Source: Luteimonas viscosa
GTDB taxonomy: Bacteria; Pseudomonadota; Gammaproteobacteria; Xanthomonadales; Xanthomonadaceae
Reading direction: 5' to 3'
NCBI RefSeq assembly: GCF_008244685.1
Contig: NZ_VTFT01000001.1
Span: 186,001-250,000 of the forward strand
DNA: 64,000 nt
The translations under genes were made by a program, and so were the position numbers. Positions within the stretch are counted from its first letter, which is position 1. Every line of letters begins with the position of its first letter. The notes under the pieces are model-generated. The model was not told where the DNA came from, searched no databases, and saw only the letters and a program-made list of their open reading frames with translations. Of this stretch, positions 7,133-15,342 are shown in pieces.

Positions 7133-8287
7133 CTAGGATTCGTTCGCGGCGATGATATGCCTTGCTCTCTCATATAGCTCATCGTATGTAACGATCTCTG
7201 GTTGGATCGTGTTGCGACGAAACAACTCAAAGCTTCTGAGCTGTTCTCGACTAACGCCGTGCTCACCAACAAACTGCTCTAGTGAGCCGGCGACAACAAA
7301 CGCCCGAGAGGAGAAGTTGAAGACCTCCTCGGCGGTTGGAAATCCGCTATCGTCTGTTAGTCGGAATGACCCCATCAGCGCTTCTGCTGCGAACGCCACA
7401 GTTCCTTGTACTTGCGCAACCGCTCCAGCAAGATCATCGGAAGGTGCCCAACACCCTTCACGATAGCTTTTCGATTTCAGCAACTTCGTCCTGTGGGTCT
7501 TTATTTCGACAAAACACAAGCTCGACGCCCGCGCCTTGGTTCTCAGAAGGGCGTCAACTCGCTTTCCGGGCTGCGCCACGTCGCTTCCTCTGACTGCTTG
7601 TTCCAGCTTCTTCCCATCGAGACTGGATGCGAATATGTAGCTGAGACCATAGCCGAAGATCCAGGGGTTCTTCTCAAAGAACTTCTGCCACAACGCTTCT
7701 GGCGTACAGTTCTTCCTTTCAAGCAAGTTCTGGAAGAAGCCCTCATCCTCGAGCAGGCATCTGAATACCTCAAGCTGCTTTTTTCGGTATGCAATCGCGA
7801 CCACGTCCTGCTTGGTGAGCGAGTTCCTCACCGCCTCGGCAATCATGTCCTCGTTTTCTGAAACGAGCTGCTTTACCTGGTGGGAAGTCAAGGCGATTCG
7901 CCTTAGCTCCGAATCTGAGATGTTGATCTGGCGCCCATTCTCAAACGAAACTGCTTGGATGTTGGCGAGGAACTCACAGAATCTGCCAATTTCGTCGCCG
8001 ACAAACGAAAAGCCTGTTCCATACGGCTGGCCGCTTTCGGAACTGAACTTCTGTACGGTCAAGACGAAGATCTTGCGTGGATCTTCAAGGAACTTTGCGG
8101 ATATGTAGGTCGCAGCATCAGGCTTGTGTCGAAGCACAACGTCGTCGCGTTCGCGCGCGTACTCATAACCATCTGTAGACGGCAGGACCTTTGAAGCGAT
8201 ACGGACAAGCCGTGACTTATCGCCAAAGGATGGAAGCGAGGGACTGATGTAGGTCTTTCCCGGTTTGGGATTCTGATAGTTGTCCAT
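7133..8287 (-). CDS. sduA: Shedu anti-phage nuclease SduA (DUF4263)
   Basis: 384 residues from the ATG at 8287, chosen over an upstream in-frame ATG because AAGGAGG lies 5 nt before it. The C-terminal half is a DUF4263/Shedu PD-(D/E)xK nuclease domain: KNPWIFGYGL, then the catalytic pattern Asp245 (RVDALL) ... Glu261-x-Lys263 (FVEIKTH), followed by the Shedu-typical helix DDLAGAVAQVQ. The N-terminal ~110 residues form a separate beta-rich domain, as is usual in Shedu proteins, where it varies and may sense phage DNA ends or other triggers. Shedu is a known single-gene defence system acting as an oligomeric DNA nuclease. It lies between the SEC-C operon and the dNTPase pair on the same strand. 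Confidence 0.88.
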   Translation of the reverse strand: MDNYQNPKPGKTYISPSLPSFGDKSRLVRIASKVLPSTDGYEYARERDDVVLRHKPDAATYISAKFLEDPRKIFVLTVQKFSSESGQPYGTGFSFVGDEIGRFCEFLANIQAVSFENGRQINISDSELRRIALTSHQVKQLVSENEDMIAEAVRNSLTKQDVVAIAYRKKQLEVFRCLLEDEGFFQNLLERKNCTPEALWQKFFEKNPWIFGYGLSYIFASSLDGKKLEQAVRGSDVAQPGKRVDALLRTKARASSLCFVEIKTHRTKLLKSKSYREGCWAPSDDLAGAVAQVQGTVAFAAEALMGSFRLTDDSGFPTAEEVFNFSSRAFVVAGSLEQFVGEHGVSREQLRSFELFRRNTIQPEIVTYDELYERARHIIAANES

Positions 8288-8499
8288 AGGCGCCTCCTTG
8301 TCCTTGTGATCGTATGCCGCCGCGATCAACGAGACAAGCGAGTACTCCGGCTTGCCGGCGGAACGAAGAATGCCAGCTCACCTAGGACTACGGCGCCTAT
8401 CTCAACCGCAAGCGATTGGCTCGCGGGAGAATCAGCAGAACCCAGCATGCTCATCGTCCACGCCCTTGGAGTAGGGTGAGCCCTACTCAGACCCTGCTT

Positions 8500-9309
8500 C
8501 TATGCTGTTCTTCGCCCCTCCAAGGGAATGAGCGACGTTGTGCCTGGCCCTACGCATTTTCTTACACAGGACTGAGAGCCCGCAGAATCATTCAACTGTT
8601 CATATGCGCGCCTAACAGCCTCTCGAATATCAAGTCGAACCTGTTCCATCGCGATCTCATTCAAGATTCGACGCTCACCCCAGCGAGACTCTGCATCAAT
8701 TATCTTTGATATCCCAAACTCTTCAACGCATTTCACAAAGTAACTTGCTACCGCCGGAGTTAGCTCCAAATCCAGCTTGAATGCAAGGCGAGCGATCCTC
8801 GCGCCGAAGATCGGCTCCAGCTTCTGTGGGGGCACAACAAAATCCAACCTGCGGTCGGCCAAGCTTGTAATGAACGCACTACTCGCAAGCACCCTTCCCG
8901 TCTTCAGAGACACGGCGATTCCATCTGTTGAAAAACAAACAGTCCCCAAAAGGTTCCTTACGCTTACAAATGAGGATGCATCAAAGCGAAATGCGTAGCT
9001 CTTGCTCAGTTCCCAAGCATCAACTTCATAGCCTCCAACTAGGAACCTGTAACCACCAAAATTTGTCCTCTTAAGCAGTGATGCTTGCGCGCCGATCTCA
9101 TCAGTCGCCAACGGGCCGGACACGAATACATCAAGATCATTGACGAGCTTGCTCGCACCGAACGCGATATCCCTCGGAGCCCCGCCAAAGAGGTACGCCT
9201 CGCCGTGGCTATTCCATTGCCTAATCACCGAACCGAGTGGATCAGTCTTCTTTAGCTTTCGTGTGTAGCGTCGAAGCTTGTCAACAACTTGGCTAGACAA
9301 AGAGTTCAT
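8500..9309 (-). CDS. DNA polymerase beta-superfamily nucleotidyltransferase, coupled to dNTPase
   Basis: 269 residues from an ATG at 9309 that overlaps the dNTPase stop as ATGA, so the two are translationally coupled. The N-terminal half has the signature of CCA-adding-type nucleotidyltransferases: AYLFGGAPRDIAFG (Gly42-Gly43, Arg46-Asp47), the metal-binding pair Asp58-x-Asp60 (NDLDVFV) and a third acidic strand residue, Asp97 (YEVDAWEL). The C-terminal half is helical, without the recognisable RNA-binding neck/body of a true CCA enzyme, and the protein is much shorter than CCA enzymes (~400). It may therefore modify a tRNA, a protein or a nucleotide. Composition is AT-rich relative to the host. 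Substrate unknown. Confidence 0.75.
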   Translation of the reverse strand: MNSLSSQVVDKLRRYTRKLKKTDPLGSVIRQWNSHGEAYLFGGAPRDIAFGASKLVNDLDVFVSGPLATDEIGAQASLLKRTNFGGYRFLVGGYEVDAWELSKSYAFRFDASSFVSVRNLLGTVCFSTDGIAVSLKTGRVLASSAFITSLADRRLDFVVPPQKLEPIFGARIARLAFKLDLELTPAVASYFVKCVEEFGISKIIDAESRWGERRILNEIAMEQVRLDIREAVRRAYEQLNDSAGSQSCVRKCVGPGTTSLIPLEGRRTA

Positions 9310-10814
9310 ATAACCCCAAGCTGTTTCAGATCGGCATGCACTCGGACCGCGTAAGAATCCGTCATACCGCAAACCTGGTCGCAGACAAGCTGCACCTGCC
9401 TATACCAGAGCGGCAAGCCTAAATCTGCCGATTGTCTGTATGCGCGAATATAATTTGGCGACATTAAAGACATCACATACTCGTCTATTTTTGTCTGGGT
9501 TCCATGCGCGTGCGTTACTACAGCTTTCCAGAAAACTCCCATTAGTTCCGGAAGAACACTGTGGCCTTGAAGCTCGGCCCTAATGACAGAGGGATGCTTG
9601 TAGACTCTAAGGAGCGCAAAAGCCTTGAATGCTTCAACGAGATTCTTAGCGCCGAAGTCTTCAGCAATACCCTTCTTTAGACCAGAGAATGTATTAGTGG
9701 ATTCCAATTCTACGAATTTCTCAATTGCGTCCGACACCATCAGACCTATTGCGTAGCTTCGAAGAATATCAACCTGAGAGTCACGAACTTCTTTGCTGCT
9801 CAGAGGGACTTCCTTCCCGTCATCCCGCTTCATTCGAAGCGTACTAAGCCATTCCCGATCGTCGTCATATTGATTCATCAGCTGGACTATACGAACATCA
9901 TCTTTGTAGCGAGGATCGGTACTAATATATGACGCGAGCTCAGCCGCACTAATCAACTCTTTCTTTACAGCATCCTCAATATCTAATACGGAGTATGCGA
10001 TATCATCGCAAACCTCCATCAGATAGCTGAGAGGATGACGTACACCTATGTCCAGTCCTGTTTCACGGCTAGCCCATTCAAAAACTGCTTGCTCCGAACG
10101 AAAGACACCAAACTTCTTAGGACCATCATCTCCCTTGATGGCGTCTGCCATCCATGGATACTTCATGAACGCGCGCAATGTTGACGCGGTCAGACGTAAC
10201 CCACTCTGATGATCTTGATGTTGAAGGCGCGTCAAGATCCGAAATCCTTGAGCATTTCCTTCAAACAGCAAGAAGTCCTTTAAGAGGTCACGATCGAAGG
10301 CTTTCTTGGCTTCGCTCTTAATTTTCGAGTCGTTCTCTTCAACCCAAGCGCGGATGGCCACTTCGCCCTGATGCCCAAAAGGCGGATTTCCTAGATCATG
10401 TGTCAGCGCTACTGCCGCCAACAGGGCTGGTACGTTCCGATGCGCGTTCTCGAACTCTGCCAGACCAGCAATTCGGGCAGCGACAGCGGTGCCCATTGAT
10501 CTCGCTAGATTCGAAACCTCCATAGAATGAGTAAGGCGCGTCCGAACCCCGTCGTGCATATCTAATGGAAAAACCTGAGTTTTATCCTTCAGACGCCGAA
10601 CTGGAGTGCAGAACACGACTCGATCAAAGTCGCGCTCATGATCTGTCCGATGATCATTAATGGTCCCGTAGATCATTTTCTTACGGTCGGGGCCGGGAAC
10701 CCGCGCTGTCGAAAGAAGCTTGGACCAATCCAATGGCTTGATCTCAGTAGTCTTCGCAGCACCAACGACCTTGCGTCTTGCGGTCTTAGTCGCGCGTTTT
10801 CCGTCAGCCTTCAT
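9306..10814 (-). CDS. Deoxynucleoside triphosphate triphosphohydrolase (dGTPase-like, HD domain)
   Basis: 502 residues, close to the usual length of Dgt-type enzymes (~500). HD-superfamily metal ligands are all visible: His96 in RTRLTHSMEV, His139-Asp140 in LTHDLGNPPFGHQGE, and the later Asp in VCDDIAYSVLD. The family cleaves dNTPs to the nucleoside and triphosphate. Phage-induced dGTPases are a known dNTP-depletion defence. Residues 1-27 form a Lys/Arg-rich extension. AAGGGAG precedes the ATG. The start is 56 nt downstream of the icmF stop on the same strand, so read-through is possible. Codon use is much more AT-rich than icmF, which points to recent transfer. The partner nucleotidyltransferase follows directly. 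Confidence 0.87.
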   Translation of the reverse strand: MKADGKRATKTARRKVVGAAKTTEIKPLDWSKLLSTARVPGPDRKKMIYGTINDHRTDHERDFDRVVFCTPVRRLKDKTQVFPLDMHDGVRTRLTHSMEVSNLARSMGTAVAARIAGLAEFENAHRNVPALLAAVALTHDLGNPPFGHQGEVAIRAWVEENDSKIKSEAKKAFDRDLLKDFLLFEGNAQGFRILTRLQHQDHQSGLRLTASTLRAFMKYPWMADAIKGDDGPKKFGVFRSEQAVFEWASRETGLDIGVRHPLSYLMEVCDDIAYSVLDIEDAVKKELISAAELASYISTDPRYKDDVRIVQLMNQYDDDREWLSTLRMKRDDGKEVPLSSKEVRDSQVDILRSYAIGLMVSDAIEKFVELESTNTFSGLKKGIAEDFGAKNLVEAFKAFALLRVYKHPSVIRAELQGHSVLPELMGVFWKAVVTHAHGTQTKIDEYVMSLMSPNYIRAYRQSADLGLPLWYRQVQLVCDQVCGMTDSYAVRVHADLKQLGVI

Positions 10815-10870
10815 CCCCTTCTCCCTTGACGAACGAACTCTCTATGAGACCGAGTGAGGATGCCTATTCC

Positions 10871-13800
10871 CTACATATTCCGCCGATACTCCCCACCCAC
10901 GTCATACAACGCATGGCTGATCTGCCCCAGGCTATGCGTCTTCACCGCGTCCATCAGCGCCGCGAACACATTCCCCCGCCGCCGCGCCGTGTCCTGAAGA
11001 TACGCCAGTCCGTGGCCGTCGTGGGGCTCGGTGGCGGCGGCTGCGTCGTCTTCCACCACGTGGGCGTGCAGGGTTTCGCCTTCGGGCGCCAGCGGGTTGC
11101 GGCCGTGCTGCCAGTTTCTGACGTTACTAATCTGCTGGGCCTTTTCTTCCGGCGTTGAGCGGATCAGCTCGATCTCGGTGGCCACCTCGCCCGCGTGTTC
11201 CTTGGGCAGGAAGGTGTTCACGCCCACCAGCGGCAGGCTGCCGTCGTGCTTCTTGTGCTCGTAGTACAGCGACTCTTCCTGGATCTTGCCGCGCTGGTAC
11301 ATGGTGTCCATGGCGCCCAGCACGCCGCCGCGCTCGCTGATGGCTTCGAACTCCCTGTACACGGCCTCTTCCACCAGGTCGGTGAGCTGGTCGACGATGA
11401 AGCTGCCCTGCCAGGGGTTCTCGCAGAAGTTCAGCCCCAGCTCCTTGTTGATGATCATCTGGATGGCCACGGCGCGGCGCACGCTGTCTTCGGTGGGCGT
11501 GGTGATGGCCTCGTCGAAGGCGTTGGTGTGCAGGCTGTTGCAGTTGTCGAACAGGGCGTACAGGGCCTGCAGCGTGGTGCGGATGTCGTTGAACTGGATC
11601 TCCTGCGCGTGCAGGCTGCGGCCGCTGGTCTGGATGTGGTACTTCATCATCTGGCTGCGGCTGCCGGCACCGTAGCGCTCGCGCATGGCGCGCGCCCAGA
11701 TGCGGCGGGCGACGCGGCCGATGACGGTGTACTCCGGGTCCATGCCGTTGGAGAAGAAGAAGCTCAGGTTGGGCGCGAAGTCGTCGATCTTCATGCCGCG
11801 CGCGAGGTAGTACTCGACGATGGTGAAGCCGTTGCTCAGGGTGAAGGCGAGCTGGCTGATCGGGTTCGCCCCGGCCTCGGCGATGTGGTAGCCGGAGATG
11901 GACACCGAGTAGAAGTTGCGCACCTTGTGGTCGACGAAGTACTGCTGGATGTCGCCCATCATGCGCAGGGCGAACTCGGTGCTGAAGATGCAAGTGTTCT
12001 GGGCCTGGTCTTCTTTGAGGATGTCGGCCTGGACGGTGCCGCGCACGGTGGCGAGGGTCTCGGCCTTGATGCGGGCGTAGGTGTCCGCATCGACCAGTTG
12101 GTCGCCGGTCATGCCGAGGAAGGCGAGGCCGAGGCCGTCGTTGGTGGGCGGGAGGTCGCCGTGGTACTGCGGGCGCGGCCTGCCCTGGAAGAACGCGTCG
12201 ATCTTCTGCTGGGCTTCGTTCCAGCGGGCGTCGTCGGCCTTGAGGTGTTTCTCGATCTGCTGGTCGACGGCGGTGTTCATGAACAGCGCGAGGATGATCG
12301 GCGCCGGGCCGTTGATGGTCATCGACACGCTGGTGGTGGGCGCGCACAGGTCGAAGCCGGAGTAGAGCTTCTTCATGTCGTCCAGCGTGGGGATGTTGAC
12401 GCCGGAGTTGCCGATCTTGCCGAAGATGTCGGGGCGCTCGGCCGGGTCTTCGCCGTAGAGGGTCACGCTGTCGAAGGCGGTGGACAGGCGCGCGGCGGGC
12501 TGGCCGGCACTCAGGTAATGGAAGCGGCGGTTGGTGCGCTCGGGCGTGCCTTCGCCGGCGAACATGCGGATGGGGTCTTCGCCGGTGCGGCGGTAGGGGT
12601 AGACGCCGCCGGTGTAGGGGTAGCTGCCGGGCAGGTTCTCCTTGCCCAGGAAGGTGAGCAGTTCGCCCCAGCTCTTGTAGGTGGGGGCGGCGATCTTGGG
12701 GATTTTCTGGTGGCTTAAGGAGTCGCGGTAGTTTTCGACGCGGATCTTCCTGCCGCGGACTTCGTATTCGGTGACGTCGTCGGTGATGGATTTGAGGCGG
12801 GCGGGCCACTCGCGGAGGTTGCGGAGGTTTTCGGGGGTGAGGGCCTGGACAGCGTCGTTGTAGCGTTGGCGGAGGGTCAGGAGGGTGCGGTCCGGGGGAA
12901 GAGCGCCCTCATCCGCCCTTCGGGCACCTTCTCCCGCAAGCGGGAGAAGGGTAGATACGGCTGCGGCTGGGGCTGGGGCTCTGGATTCGGCTGGGTTTCC
13001 GCCACTCACGTGGACTGGCGTGGAATGACCGCCACCCACGTTGTCATTCCGAGGCGAAGCCGAGGAATCTGCTTTTGCGGCGGCGGAAGGTAGATCCCTC
13101 GCTTCGCTCGGGATGACAGGGTTTGGGGTGGCGGCGGTTTCTGCCCCCTCTCCCGCTTGCGGGAGAGGGTTGGGGTGAGGGGCTTTTGGTTCGGCGGCAA
13201 GAGCGCCCTCATCCGCCCTTTGGGCACCTTCTCCCGCAAGCGGGGGAAGGGAATTCCGACCCTGCGGGGGAAGGAGGTCGTTGGCGTCGTAGAGGTCGAG
13301 GGCCTTGGGGAGCTTCGGGTCCTCGAGTTCCTTGAGGGACTGCCAGAACGACTGGGCGCGATCGGCGGCTTCGGCCTGTTTTTCGATTGAGGCGTTGATC
13401 GCCCTGCCCTGCTCGGCGATCTCGGCCAGATAACGCACGCGGGCGCCAGGGATCAGGACGGTGGCGCGGGGTTCCTTGAGGGAGGTGTCGAGCTGCGGCT
13501 GCCAGTTGCAGCGCACGGCCTCGCGCGTCCTCGATCCTGCACGCTCTTCTACAGCGGCAGGCTGGTCGTCTCCAGTCCCCGTTCCCGAAGGCTGGTCTTC
13601 CCCCTTCCCCATTCCCATCTTCGCCGCCAGCAGGCGGCAAAGATTCACGAACATCCAGCTGATGCCGGGATCGTTGAACTGGCTGGCGATGGTGGGATAC
13701 GCCGGCACGTCCTCGTCCGCCGTCTGGAAGGCGGTGCGGTTGCGCTTCCACTGTTTGCGCACGTCGCGCAGGGCGTCTTCGGCGCCGCGCTTGTCGTACT

Positions 13801-14896
13801 TGTTGAGCACGATCAGCTCGGCGAAGTCGATCATGTCGATCTTCTCGAGCTGGCTGGCGGCGCCGTAGTCGCTGGTCATCACGTAGATGGGGAAGTCGAC
13901 GAGGTCGACGATCTCCGAATCGCTCTGGCCGATGCCGGCGGTTTCGACGATCACCAGGTCGAAGCCCAGGCCCTTGAGGAAGGCGATGCAGTCCTTCAGC
14001 ACGGCGTTGGTGGCGACGTTCTGACGGCGGGTGGCCATCGAGCGCATGTAGACGCGGTGCGAGCGCAGCGAATTCATGCGGATCCGGTCGCCCAGCAGCG
14101 CGCCACCGCTGCGGCGGCGGGTGGGGTCGACGCTGATCACGGCGATGCGCATCTTCGGGAAGCTGGCGAGGAAGCGGTTGAGCAGTTCGTCGGTGACGGA
14201 ACTCTTGCCGGCGCCGCCGGTGCCTGTGATCCCGATCACTGGCGTGATCGGGCGGGAATCGGGAGTCGGGATTCGGGATTCGGAAGAGCGCTGGGCGGAC
14301 CAGCCCTTGCGCATCAGGGCAAGTTCGGCCTCGGAGAAGACGCCGTCCTCGATGGCCGAGAGCATGCGGCCGATCGCGATCTCGTCTTCGATCGCCGGCC
14401 TCGGCTGTTTCGAATCCCGACTCCCGAATCCCGAATCCCGGTCATTGCGCGCAGTGCGCGCGATGACATCGCCAATCATCTCCACCAGCCCCATCTTCAT
14501 GCCGTCGTTGGGGTGGTAGATGCGTTCGACGCCGTAGGCTTCGAGTTCGCGGATCTCCTCGGGGGTGATGGTGCCGCCGCCGCCGCCGAAGACGCGGATG
14601 TGGCCGGCGCCGCGTTCGCGCAGCATGTCGACCATGTACTTGAAGTATTCGACGTGGCCGCCCTGGTAGCTGGACAGGGCGATGGCGTCGGCGTCTTCCT
14701 GCAGGGCGGCGCGCACGACGTCCTCGACGCTGCGGTTGTGGCCCAGGTGCACCACTTCGGCGCCCTGGGCCTGGATCAGGCGACGCATGATGTTGATGGC
14801 GGCGTCGTGGCCGTCGAACAGGCTGGCGGCGGTGACGAAGCGCAGCGGGGAGGTGTCGGGCCTGGCTTCGGGGAGGCGGTCGGCTGGCGTGGCCAT
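10871..14896 (-). CDS. icmF: Fused isobutyryl-CoA mutase IcmF, with repeat-derived insertions
   Basis: 1341 residues; IcmF proteins are usually about 1100. Domain order: B12-binding domain (about 15-150, with the cobalamin-ligating pattern FDGHDAA), a G-protein chaperone domain with P-loop GTGGAGKSS near 225, and the methylmalonyl-CoA-mutase-type catalytic domain from about 690 to the end. It converts isobutyryl-CoA to n-butyryl-CoA with adenosylcobalamin, and the G domain guards cofactor loading. The extra length comes mainly from residues about 535-668, which are translated intergenic repeats (see the repeat entry), plus two short repeat-like stretches near 153-168 and 204-219. The frame stays open, so the enzyme is probably still made. 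The next gene on this strand is the dNTPase. Confidence 0.93.
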   Translation of the reverse strand: MATPADRLPEARPDTSPLRFVTAASLFDGHDAAINIMRRLIQAQGAEVVHLGHNRSVEDVVRAALQEDADAIALSSYQGGHVEYFKYMVDMLRERGAGHIRVFGGGGGTITPEEIRELEAYGVERIYHPNDGMKMGLVEMIGDVIARTARNDRDSGFGSRDSKQPRPAIEDEIAIGRMLSAIEDGVFSEAELALMRKGWSAQRSSESRIPTPDSRPITPVIGITGTGGAGKSSVTDELLNRFLASFPKMRIAVISVDPTRRRSGGALLGDRIRMNSLRSHRVYMRSMATRRQNVATNAVLKDCIAFLKGLGFDLVIVETAGIGQSDSEIVDLVDFPIYVMTSDYGAASQLEKIDMIDFAELIVLNKYDKRGAEDALRDVRKQWKRNRTAFQTADEDVPAYPTIASQFNDPGISWMFVNLCRLLAAKMGMGKGEDQPSGTGTGDDQPAAVEERAGSRTREAVRCNWQPQLDTSLKEPRATVLIPGARVRYLAEIAEQGRAINASIEKQAEAADRAQSFWQSLKELEDPKLPKALDLYDANDLLPPQGRNSLPPLAGEGAQRADEGALAAEPKAPHPNPLPQAGEGAETAATPNPVIPSEARDLPSAAAKADSSASPRNDNVGGGHSTPVHVSGGNPAESRAPAPAAAVSTLLPLAGEGARRADEGALPPDRTLLTLRQRYNDAVQALTPENLRNLREWPARLKSITDDVTEYEVRGRKIRVENYRDSLSHQKIPKIAAPTYKSWGELLTFLGKENLPGSYPYTGGVYPYRRTGEDPIRMFAGEGTPERTNRRFHYLSAGQPAARLSTAFDSVTLYGEDPAERPDIFGKIGNSGVNIPTLDDMKKLYSGFDLCAPTTSVSMTINGPAPIILALFMNTAVDQQIEKHLKADDARWNEAQQKIDAFFQGRPRPQYHGDLPPTNDGLGLAFLGMTGDQLVDADTYARIKAETLATVRGTVQADILKEDQAQNTCIFSTEFALRMMGDIQQYFVDHKVRNFYSVSISGYHIAEAGANPISQLAFTLSNGFTIVEYYLARGMKIDDFAPNLSFFFSNGMDPEYTVIGRVARRIWARAMRERYGAGSRSQMMKYHIQTSGRSLHAQEIQFNDIRTTLQALYALFDNCNSLHTNAFDEAITTPTEDSVRRAVAIQMIINKELGLNFCENPWQGSFIVDQLTDLVEEAVYREFEAISERGGVLGAMDTMYQRGKIQEESLYYEHKKHDGSLPLVGVNTFLPKEHAGEVATEIELIRSTPEEKAQQISNVRNWQHGRNPLAPEGETLHAHVVEDDAAAATEPHDGHGLAYLQDTARRRGNVFAALMDAVKTHSLGQISHALYDVGGEYRRNM
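12899..13257. repeat. Cluster of intergenic-type palindromic repeats inside icmF
   Basis: Two copies of the element containing CCTTCTCCCGCAAGCGGGAG lie at about 12899-12951 and 13199-13251. A related CTCCCGCTTGCGGGAG element is at about 13145-13182, and two arms of the GATCCCTCG...CGGGATGACA family lie at about 13044-13072 and 13091-13121. The same elements occur between genes elsewhere in the window (15.07, 15.21, 18.3-19.2, 27.9, 41.1 kb). Here they are read through in frame and encode Pro/Ala/Gly-rich sequence such as PLAGEGA and ADEGAL. Confidence 0.9.
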
Positions 14897-14957
14897 GGCG
14901 CGGGTCCGGCTTGATTTCAGTTGGAACCGATTGTAGCGCGGCGCGGTTTACGCCCTT

Positions 14958-15246
14958 CGTAGCCCGGATAAGGCCAAAGGCCGCATCCGGGGTGTGGGTT
15001 CGGTTGCGACGAATGGGCGTCCCGGGTGCGCTTCGCTTACCCGGGCTACGGGTCGCGCCTTCGGCGCGCCCTCATCCGCCCCTTCGGGGCACCTTCTCCC
15101 GCAAGCGGGAGAAGGGAGGAGCGGGTCGCTTCTGCTCCCGTTTGCGCGCCTGCTCCCTCTCCCTCTCCCTTTCCCTTTCCCCCTCCCTTTCCTCTCCCGC
15201 GCCTCCGCTCCCTCTCCCGCTTGCGGGAGAGGGTTGGGGTGAGGGC
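14958..15246. repeat. Palindromic repeats and pyrimidine-rich tract between icmF and clsC
   Basis: The 447-bp gap between the divergent icmF and clsC genes is nearly all repeat. A CGTAGCCCGG-type unit lies at 14958-15050 (inverted relative to the array at 18.3 kb). A CCGCCCCTTCGGGG / CTCCCGCAAGCGGGAG element is at 15068-15117. A pyrimidine-only-like tract of CTCCCT/TTCCC repeats is at about 15150-15212, and a CTCCCGCTTGCGGGAG element with GGTTGGGGTGAGGG is at 15213-15246. Another partial CCCGGGCTACG arm is near 15295-15306. No further gene is supported here. Confidence 0.85.
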
Positions 15247-15342
15247 CGGCGGTGGCGTGGATCTTTCGTGCGGGGCCCCGGGTGCGCGTTGCTTACCCGG
15301 GCTACGCCCCCACCCGCCGGCCGAAATGCCAAACTGGCCGGC

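Noticed and set aside
8500..9309. True CCA-adding tRNA nucleotidyltransferase
   Set aside because: The catalytic head matches, but the protein is only 269 residues and lacks the usual neck/body; it is coupled to a dNTPase in an accessory island, so a housekeeping CCA role is unlikely.
11127..12809. Long open frames in other frames of icmF (560 aa on minus, 507 aa on plus at 11195-12718)
   Set aside because: Shadows of a GC-rich gene: composition is Arg/Pro/His- or Val/Gly/Ala-biased, with no domain, while the icmF frame is a clear enzyme.
14911..15342. N-terminal extension of the ClsC frame
   Set aside because: The first 144 codons translate palindromic repeats and a pyrimidine tract; the ATG at 15343 gives the normal protein.
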